A DNA stretch of 17,221 bases, taken from NCBI GenBank assembly GCA_964542875.1, contig CAZIWA010000120.1:1-17221 (forward strand), in the 5' to 3' direction. Source of the DNA: CAZGOM01 sp964542875. Its GTDB lineage: Bacteria; Planctomycetota; Phycisphaerae; Phycisphaerales; Phycisphaeraceae. The position numbers were made by a program, and so were the translations under genes. Shown here piece by piece: positions 6,992 to 12,858 of this stretch. The notes beneath the pieces are model-generated. The model was given only the letters and a program-made list of their open reading frames with translations, did no database searches and was not told where the DNA came from. The stretch's first letter is position 1. Every line of letters starts with the position of its first letter.

Positions 6992-9391
6992 ATGTTCAGG
7001 AAGCTCAGCGGTTTGTTCACCCTTCAGCGCAAGATCGTGGCCCTGGGCCTGCTTGCGGCGCTCGTGCCTTCGGTGGTGCTGCTGGTTGTCGTGGGGCTTG
7101 GCCTGCGCACCACGTATTCCAACATGGAAAAAGACCTGGAGAAGATGGCCAAGGACGATGCGACCAAAGCGGCATCGAACGTTTGGCTGATGGTGAAAAA
7201 CCAGGACGAGAACAGCCGCGAAAAAGTGCGCATGCAATTGAGCGTGGCGCATGCGCTGATGGAAAAGACAGGCACGTGGAGCTTTGGCGAGCCCACGCAA
7301 TGGACGATCTCCAACCAGTTCACCGGCGCTTTTGCGCAGGCGAATGTCCCAAAACTGAGCCTGGGCGGAAAGTGGCTTGGCCAGGTGAAAGACCCATCCA
7401 AGCCGGTGCCTCTGGTGGACGAGGTGAAAGACATCCTGGGGGCTTACTGCACGATTTTCTACCGGCTCAACGAACAAGGCGACATGCTGCGGATCGCCAC
7501 CAACGTGCCGGGCAAAGAAGGCCGGGCGATCGGAACGTTCATCCCATCGGTGAACCCCGACGGCAAGGTGAACCCGGTGATCGCGAAGCTCAAAGCCGGC
7601 GAGACGTTCATCGGGCGCGCGTTCGTGATGAACGACTGGCACATGGCCGGTTATGAACCGCTTAAAGACGACAAGGGCCGGGTGTTCGGCGCGCTGTATG
7701 TGGGCACGCCGCTGACGCTGATGGACTCCCTGCGCGAAAGCGTGCAGAACGTGCAGGTGGGCGACCACGGCCAGGTGTATGTGATGGGCTCCGAAGGCGA
7801 GAGCAAGGGGCGGCTGTGGATCACCCCGCGGACGCAGAACATCACATCCATGCTTGACCTTCGGGATGTGGACGGCAAATACATCATCCAAGACATCGTT
7901 TCCAACGTGCAGAGCCTGACGCCGGGCAAGCCGGAGATCCGCGAGTTCACGCTGCAGCCAGAAGTGCAGGCGCCGCGCAACTCCAAATTCCAGGGGCTGG
8001 TGGAGCGGTTTGTGCAGTGGCTGTTTGGCGACACTTCGGGGCAGACGCAGGATGACGGCAGGTACATCGCCGCGGTGACGTATTACCCGCAGTGGGACTG
8101 GGTGATTCTGGCGCAGGCCAAGGCCGTGGACTACATCAAGATCACCGATGTGGTGTCCAACGAATTCCACCGGACTTACCGGATCGTGATGGCGTGGTGC
8201 ATCGTGATGTTCCTGGCGACTTTCCTGGTTTCCATGTTCATCGGACGGCGCATCAGCCGGCCGATCGAACAGGCAACGCTGATCGCCAACCAGATCGCGG
8301 CAGGAAAAATCGGCAATGCGGTGCGCGAGTGCAAGCAAATCGGGCTGACCGGGCAGGAATTCGCCATCGCCACCCCGAAACTGGGCGACGATGAATTCAC
8401 GTACAGTTGGGATACGGGCGATCAGGGCAGCGGCGACGAAGCGATGCGCCTGCGTGAAACCACGGGCATCATGGCTTACGAGCTGCATAACCTGGTGTCG
8501 CGCGTGCTGGGGTCCGTGGAGCAGCTTGCCCTGACTTCCCAGAAGCTGGCGCTGACCACCAGCCACCAGCGTGAAACTTCAGAAATGCTTTCAAGCTCGA
8601 TCAAGGAAGTGAATTCCGCGGTCAAGCAGATCCGGACCACCAGCCAGGGCGTGCTGGAAACCATCGGGGAGCTCAACACGGTGTCATCCCAGGCGACGGG
8701 ACTGGCCAACGCCGGACACGCGAGCCTGACGGGGATGGAATCCACCATGCGGGACGTGGACAAGGCGACGCTGAATGTGTCGTCGAGGCTGGCGGTAATC
8801 AGCCAGAAGACCGATGACATCAACCTGGTGGTGACGACCATCGGCAAGGTGGCGGAGCAGACGAACCTGCTGTCGGTGAACGCCGCGATCGAAGCGGAAA
8901 AAGCGGGCGAGTACGGCATGGGCTTCCTTGTGGTGGCCCGCGAAATCCGGCGCATGGCTGACCAGACGGCATCGGCAACGGGCGAGATCGAACAAATCGT
9001 GCGGCAGGTGCAGTCGGCGGTGTCCGCAGGCGTGATGGAAATGGACCGTTTCACCGCGCAGGTGAACCGCGGCGTGGGCGATATCCGGAAGCTGTCTGGC
9101 CAACTGGCGCAGATCCTTGATGGCGTGCGGCAGATCACGATGCAGTTCGAAAACCTGACACAGGCCATCGAAAGCCAGAAGCGCGACGTGAACCGGATCG
9201 TGGAATCCATGGCGCAGCTTTCGCAGACGAGCACGGCGTCGGATGAATCGACCGAGGCGCTGACGGCGGCCTCGGCGCGGCTGTCTGATGCGACCAACCG
9301 GCTGCAGTCCGAGACCGGCCGCTTTGAGGTGGACCCCTCGCTGCTGGGCGGATCGGCGGATATCGGCAAGCAGCAGGACTCTTCGATTTGA
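6992..9391 (+). CDS. Methyl-accepting chemotaxis protein with Cache sensor, WspA-like signalling tip
   Basis: A 799-residue transmembrane chemoreceptor. TM1 is at about 15-38. A periplasmic Cache_3/Cache_2-type sensor covers about 40-390 (DILGAYCTIFYRLNEQGD and GRVFGALYVGTPL). TM2 is at about 396-420, then HAMP and a long coiled-coil signalling domain (about 500-760). The hairpin tip, VAEQTNLLSVNAAIEAEKAG (from residue 621), is the CheA/CheW-contact region. Its EAEKAGEYG variant, and the following QSAVSAGVMEMDRF, resemble WspA, the surface-sensing receptor of the c-di-GMP Wsp pathway, more than classical Tsr/Tar. The HAMP carries an extra stretch of about 30 residues between P424 and D482. 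The C-terminus lacks a CheR-tether pentapeptide. No che genes are nearby, so it is an orphan in this window. ATG 6992 is preferred over GTG 6893, whose added residues look non-coding; no clear ribosome-binding site is seen. Confidence 0.92.
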   Translation: MFRKLSGLFTLQRKIVALGLLAALVPSVVLLVVVGLGLRTTYSNMEKDLEKMAKDDATKAASNVWLMVKNQDENSREKVRMQLSVAHALMEKTGTWSFGEPTQWTISNQFTGAFAQANVPKLSLGGKWLGQVKDPSKPVPLVDEVKDILGAYCTIFYRLNEQGDMLRIATNVPGKEGRAIGTFIPSVNPDGKVNPVIAKLKAGETFIGRAFVMNDWHMAGYEPLKDDKGRVFGALYVGTPLTLMDSLRESVQNVQVGDHGQVYVMGSEGESKGRLWITPRTQNITSMLDLRDVDGKYIIQDIVSNVQSLTPGKPEIREFTLQPEVQAPRNSKFQGLVERFVQWLFGDTSGQTQDDGRYIAAVTYYPQWDWVILAQAKAVDYIKITDVVSNEFHRTYRIVMAWCIVMFLATFLVSMFIGRRISRPIEQATLIANQIAAGKIGNAVRECKQIGLTGQEFAIATPKLGDDEFTYSWDTGDQGSGDEAMRLRETTGIMAYELHNLVSRVLGSVEQLALTSQKLALTTSHQRETSEMLSSSIKEVNSAVKQIRTTSQGVLETIGELNTVSSQATGLANAGHASLTGMESTMRDVDKATLNVSSRLAVISQKTDDINLVVTTIGKVAEQTNLLSVNAAIEAEKAGEYGMGFLVVAREIRRMADQTASATGEIEQIVRQVQSAVSAGVMEMDRFTAQVNRGVGDIRKLSGQLAQILDGVRQITMQFENLTQAIESQKRDVNRIVESMAQLSQTSTASDESTEALTAASARLSDATNRLQSETGRFEVDPSLLGGSADIGKQQDSSI

Positions 9392-9498
9392 TCGGGTCGG
9401 CTTCTCTGAGAAGCGACGGAATCAGGTGACTTACGATCACGTCCAACGGGACACCGTACTGCAACTGATTTATAAAGGCGGGTTCAATAAATGGTTGA

Positions 9499-9521
9499 GG
9501 TGCCCCTACGGGGGCTGCACC
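9499..9521. repeat. REP-like GC-rich hairpin between MCP and metF genes
   Basis: GCCCC (9502-9506) pairs with GGGGC (9511-9515) around TACG, inside a wider GGTG...CACC pairing (9499-9502 with 9518-9521). There is no T-run, so it is not a typical terminator. The core CCCCT-ACGGGG resembles that of the hairpin at 10893. Another small hairpin, GCTTC (9400-9404) with GAAGC (9410-9414), lies just after the MCP stop codon, again without a T-run. Confidence 0.4.
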
Positions 9522-9597
9522 GGCCTGGAAATGCCCAAGGGATTGGGGTGAGGCTCACCACAGTGCGCCATCCGGAAATGTGCGACATCAATGAGGC

Positions 9598-9626
9598 TTG
9601 ACAATTGGGCGGCGTTATTAAACAAT
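9598..9626 (+). promoter_or_regulatory. Sigma-70-type promoter of metF
   Basis: A perfect -35 hexamer TTGACA (9598-9603) is followed by a 17-nt spacer and AACAAT (9621-9626), a 4-of-6 match to the -10 consensus. Transcription would start near 9633, leaving a leader of about 49 nt before the metF ATG. This is the best promoter in the window. Confidence 0.6.
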
Positions 9627-9639
9627 ATATCCGGATATA
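9626..9639. promoter_or_regulatory. Perfect 14-bp palindrome at the metF start site (putative operator)
   Basis: TATATCCGGATATA is a perfect dyad covering the end of the -10 element and the predicted transcription start, followed by a partial repeat ACGGAT (9639-9644). The position is ideal for a repressor. Methionine and SAM-cycle genes are regulated in other bacteria by repressors such as MetJ or ArsR-type SahR; none is encoded here, so the factor is unknown. Confidence 0.5.
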
Positions 9640-9681
9640 CGGATGAAACATCCTTCCTACTCTACTCAGGCCCGGTAACCC

Positions 9682-10602
9682 ATGCATATTCAGGATATTT
9701 TCGCGAAGACTCCGGCGACCTTTTCGTTTGAGTTTTTTCCGCCTAAGACGCCGGAGAGCTCGGAGCTGCTTTATCAGGCGATCCGGGAGCTGGAGCCGCT
9801 AAAGCCCGCGTTTGTGAGTGTGACGTATGGCGCGGGGGGCACGACGCGTGAGCTGACGCACAACCTGGTGACGCGGATCAAGACACAGTCGAACCTGGAT
9901 CCGATTCCGCATTTAACCTGCGTGTGCCATCAGGCGGATGAGGTGAAGCAGATCCTGGAGGCTTATGCGCAGGCGAATGTGAGCAATATTCTGGCGCTGG
10001 GGGGCGACCCGCCGCGCGAGAAGCTGAATTACGACCGGGCGCAGGATGCGTTTAAGCATGCGGCGGAGCTGGTGGCGTTCATCAAGAAGTTCAACGATTC
10101 GGGCGCGCACCCGGACAAACGTGGTTTTGGCATCGGGGTGGCCGGCTTCCCCGAAGGCCACCCGGGCACGCCCAACCGGCTGCTGGAGATGGACTACCTG
10201 AAGGCGAAAGTGGACGCGGGCGCGGACTACATCTGCACGCAGTTGTTTTTCGATAACCGTGACTTTTACGACTTCCGGGAACGGTGCGACCTGGCGGGCA
10301 TTAAGGTGCCGATCATCGCGGGCATCATGCCGATCACGTCGTCGACGGGGCTGAGGCGCATGGCGGAGCTTTCGGCGGGGTCACGGTTTCCCGCAGGGCT
10401 TTTGAAAGCCATCGCACGGGCGGGCGACAACCAGAACCTGGTGAAACGCGTTGGCGTGCACTGGGCGACGGAGCAGTGCCGAGACCTGATCGACAACAAG
10501 GTGGCGGGCATCCACTTCTACACGCTCAACCGGTCTGACGCGACGCGGCAGATTTACGAAAGCCTGGGCGTGGAAGACAGCATGGGGCTGAACAAGCGGT
10601 AA
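9682..10602 (+). CDS. metF: 5,10-methylenetetrahydrofolate reductase
   Basis: This cytoplasmic FAD enzyme reduces 5,10-methylene-THF to 5-methyl-THF, the methyl donor for methionine synthesis. At 306 residues it matches the usual bacterial MetF length (about 290-310). The N-terminal FSFEFFPPKT holds the conserved catalytic Glu (E17, equivalent to E28 of the E. coli enzyme). ALGGDPP holds the conserved Asp (D109), and VTYGAGGTTR is the family's early TIM-barrel motif. The C-terminal IPIIAGIMPITS and GIHFYTLNRS segments are also typical. It starts at ATG 9682 with only a weak ribosome-binding site (AGG at 9668-9670). It appears to be a single-gene unit, with its own promoter at 9598 and palindrome at 9626, and no other methionine gene beside it. 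Confidence 0.97.
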   Translation: MHIQDIFAKTPATFSFEFFPPKTPESSELLYQAIRELEPLKPAFVSVTYGAGGTTRELTHNLVTRIKTQSNLDPIPHLTCVCHQADEVKQILEAYAQANVSNILALGGDPPREKLNYDRAQDAFKHAAELVAFIKKFNDSGAHPDKRGFGIGVAGFPEGHPGTPNRLLEMDYLKAKVDAGADYICTQLFFDNRDFYDFRERCDLAGIKVPIIAGIMPITSSTGLRRMAELSAGSRFPAGLLKAIARAGDNQNLVKRVGVHWATEQCRDLIDNKVAGIHFYTLNRSDATRQIYESLGVEDSMGLNKR

Positions 10603-10670
10603 GGTTTCAAGAGAGCCGGTGGCTTATCGGGCAATACGGCGAGAAAAAGGAAAAGCCAAGAGCGGATTTT

Positions 10671-10699
10671 TAACCGCGAAGGCGCGAAGACGCGAAGGG
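10671..10699. repeat. Short GCGAAG-type intergenic repeat
   Basis: ACCGCGAAGGCGCGAAGACG and the following CGAAGG form three near-tandem units of the pattern (G/C)(C/G)CGCGAAG. Similar strings (for example CGCAAAGGCGCAAAGACG) are common intergenic repeats in many environmental bacteria, from general knowledge. Their function is unknown. Confidence 0.45.
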
Positions 10700-10869
10700 A
10701 AGAGCCGGAAAGCTTGAGAAGCAGATGCTGGGGCTTGTACGGTTTGATTGGTGAGATGAAGTAAAGGAAAACGGGGGAGCCGGGTCGTTACAGGTGGATT
10801 GGTATGGCCGTGAGCGCGTGCAAGAGCGTTTTAAATTACTTAAACCGCGCGTGTCGCTCGAAGACTCGC

Positions 10870-10908
10870 TTAACCCGGGGCTACATGCGGTCACCCCTTA
10901 CGGGGTAA
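10870..10908. repeat. REP-like element with CCCC/GGGG hairpin
   Basis: TTAACCCGGGGCTA is followed by ACCCC (10893-10897), loop TTAC, and GGGGT (10902-10906). No transposase or RAYT gene is present in the window. The composition and double-hairpin form resemble REP-type intergenic elements, but only one full copy is seen here. Confidence 0.4.
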
Positions 10909-11155
10909 AGAAAGAAAATTCCCTGGTCCTTCATTGAACCGCATTGGGGCTTGAGTGGAGTGGGGTTGTTTTTTTGGGGCTTGGGGCCGGGGTGGTGGGC
11001 CTCGGGGACTCGGCCGCACTCTACAAGAGTTCGTGGTGCGATAAAGACGGAATCGGGCGATCTGTGCTAAAGTGACGGTGCAGCCCGGTCCGCCCGGCCC
11101 GAACCGGTGCCTGGTCCACGGAATTACACAGCCGAGATAGTGAGCACAACCCGGA

Positions 11156-12742
11156 ATGCCCGGTTCAATATTGCCTCTCCCCGTCATCCTTGAAGAAGAC
11201 GACCAAAAGGCGTACGACGCCTTAAAAGCCCCAAAATCCATCGTCGTGCGGTATGGCTACCTGAAAATGGTGGGCGAATTCCCTTACGACGGGGATGCGA
11301 AACCCGGCTGCGGGTCCAAGCTGGTGGTGCGCACGCCGCGCGGCATCGAGCTGGGCGAAATGCTGACGACGACCTGCGGAAACGGCGGCTGCGGAAAAAA
11401 CATCACGCGCAAGCAGATGCTGGAGTACATCGAAAACTCCGGCGGGCGCGACTACCCATTCACCAATCAGGGGAAGGTGGTCCGGGTCGCGACGATCGAA
11501 GACCTCAACGAGCAATCCAAGCTCGACGGGGAAAAGCCCGCGATCATCAAGGCGTCCAAGCAGCACATCCTTGACCTGGGATTAAAGATGAAGCTGGTGG
11601 ACGTTGAGATCCTGCTCACCCGTGAGCGGATTTTGTTCCACTACACCAGCGAAGACTGGGTGGACTTCCGTGAACTGGTGCGCATCCTGGCGGCGGAATT
11701 TCACGCGCGCATCGAGATGCATCAGGTGAGCGCACGCGATGAGGCACGCATCACGGCGGACTATGAAAAGTGCGGGCAGCACTGCTGCTGCAAGCAGTTC
11801 CTGAAAGTGCTCAAGCCGATTTCAATGCGCTCGGCCAAGGTGCAGAAAGCGACGCTGGACCCGACGAAGATTTCCGGCCGGTGCGGGCGACTGATGTGCT
11901 GCCTGCGGTATGAGGACGAAACTTACGAAGACCTGCGCAAGCGGCTGCCGCACCGCAAATCCCGGGTGATTACGCCCGATGGGTTCGGCACGGTGGTGGA
12001 CAGCCAGATTTTGACGCAGCTTGCGCTGGTGATGATGGACAACGGCTCGGGGACGGCGGCGTACCCGATTGAAAGCCTGGAACCACTGACAAAGGACAAG
12101 GACCCGGGCGCGCCTGCGCCGCGGGAGCCGCGTGCGCCCAGAGGCGGGCCGGGACCGGGACCGCAGCAAGGTGGGCCGCAAGCGCCGCAAGGCCCGGGCG
12201 CGCCGCAGAACAGGCAAGGCGGAGGGCCGCAGGAACGTGGGCCGCAAGACCGTGGACCGAGGCCGGAACGGGGCGATCGTGGTCAGCAGCCGCGTCGGCC
12301 GATGCCGGGGAATCCGCTGAGTGAATCGGAAGTGGAATCCAAGGAAGGTTTGCCGCCTGACGTTCAAGATTCCGGTGGTGATCGGGGTCAGACGGGCGGC
12401 GGGCCGGCGCAGAACACGCAAGGCGGGCCGGGAGCGCCGGGGGCTAAGCCGTTTAAGCCGTTTAGGTCACTGAGGGGGCAACCGCCTCAGCAGGCGCAGG
12501 GAAACAATGGCAATGCCCCCCTGCCGGACGATGGCCCTGACCGGCAGGACCCGGGTGATGATGTGGACTCCGGGCCAGAAAACAATGGGCCCGAAGGCCA
12601 AGACCCGCAAAGCAACAATAACGGCGGGCAAGGCGGCCAACGCAGACGCCGGCGCCGTGGTCGTGGCGGTCGTGGGCCGGGCGGGCCGGGCAATGGGCCG
12701 TCCAATGGACCAGGGCCGGACGGACCGGGGCCGCAGGGTTAA
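11156..12742 (+). CDS. PSP1/RicT-family protein with long Gly/Pro/Arg-rich tail
   Basis: A 528-residue cytoplasmic protein. Residues about 25-310 match the PSP1 C-terminal (RicT/YaaT) family. In Bacillus this protein forms an Fe-S-containing complex with RicA and RicF that influences RNA processing by RNase Y. Family Cys clusters are present: CGQHCCC (C206, C210-C212) and CGRLMCC (C243, C248, C249). This copy also has CGNGGCG in an N-terminal segment. EDWVDFRELVRILAAEF and GRCGRLMCCLRYED are diagnostic. From about residue 320 the protein is low-complexity, rich in Gly, Pro, Gln and Arg, ending in a RRRRRRGRGGRGPGG stretch typical of disordered RNA-binding tails. Most RicT proteins lack such a tail (about 270-300 residues). 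Both ends of the gene are intact. ATG 11156 is kept although its ribosome-binding site is weak. Confidence 0.9.
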   Translation: MPGSILPLPVILEEDDQKAYDALKAPKSIVVRYGYLKMVGEFPYDGDAKPGCGSKLVVRTPRGIELGEMLTTTCGNGGCGKNITRKQMLEYIENSGGRDYPFTNQGKVVRVATIEDLNEQSKLDGEKPAIIKASKQHILDLGLKMKLVDVEILLTRERILFHYTSEDWVDFRELVRILAAEFHARIEMHQVSARDEARITADYEKCGQHCCCKQFLKVLKPISMRSAKVQKATLDPTKISGRCGRLMCCLRYEDETYEDLRKRLPHRKSRVITPDGFGTVVDSQILTQLALVMMDNGSGTAAYPIESLEPLTKDKDPGAPAPREPRAPRGGPGPGPQQGGPQAPQGPGAPQNRQGGGPQERGPQDRGPRPERGDRGQQPRRPMPGNPLSESEVESKEGLPPDVQDSGGDRGQTGGGPAQNTQGGPGAPGAKPFKPFRSLRGQPPQQAQGNNGNAPLPDDGPDRQDPGDDVDSGPENNGPEGQDPQSNNNGGQGGQRRRRRRGRGGRGPGGPGNGPSNGPGPDGPGPQG

Positions 12743-12752
12743 TGGTTGGAGA

Positions 12753-12818
12753 TATTTTTCATCACCCATCGAGGGTGATGAAAAATAAGAGGCAGTTGAT
12801 GTGATGTTTACCCAGGGC
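12753..12818. repeat. Dispersed hairpin repeat, copy B
   Basis: A perfect 15-bp stem, TATTTTTCATCACCC (12753-12767) with GGGTGATGAAAAATA (12773-12787), closes the same ATCGA loop as copy A. TTTACCCAGGG begins 24 nt after GATGAA (12807), the same spacing as at 2335. It sits 10 bp after the RicT-family stop, between it and the convergent kinase gene. T-run before and A-run after the stem argue against an intrinsic terminator, though it may still stop or protect transcripts. Confidence 0.8.
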
Positions 12819-12858
12819 TATAGTTCCGCCGCCCCTGCCGGTGCTTTGATGCAGTGTG

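Larger units (their letters stand above)
10603..11155. other. 553-bp non-coding gap with repeat-like elements
   Basis: No gene is supported here. The gap holds a GCGAAG-type short repeat (10671-10699) and a GC-rich element with a hairpin (10870-10908). A further hairpin, ACTCT (11018-11022) with AGAGT (11026-11030), lies nearer the downstream gene. A promoter for that gene is not clear; TGTGCTAAAGT near 11060 could be an extended -10 but has no matching -35. A small RNA cannot be excluded. Confidence 0.45.

Noticed and set aside
6965..8566. 533-codon minus-strand open frame opposite the chemoreceptor gene
   Set aside because: It lies entirely within a well-supported gene on the other strand; its translation is His/Arg/Gln-rich without domains, as expected from an antisense frame in high-GC DNA.
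9633..9681. SAM or related riboswitch ahead of metF
   Set aside because: The predicted leader is only about 49 nt and shows no multi-helix junction; the palindrome at the start site is a better explanation for control.
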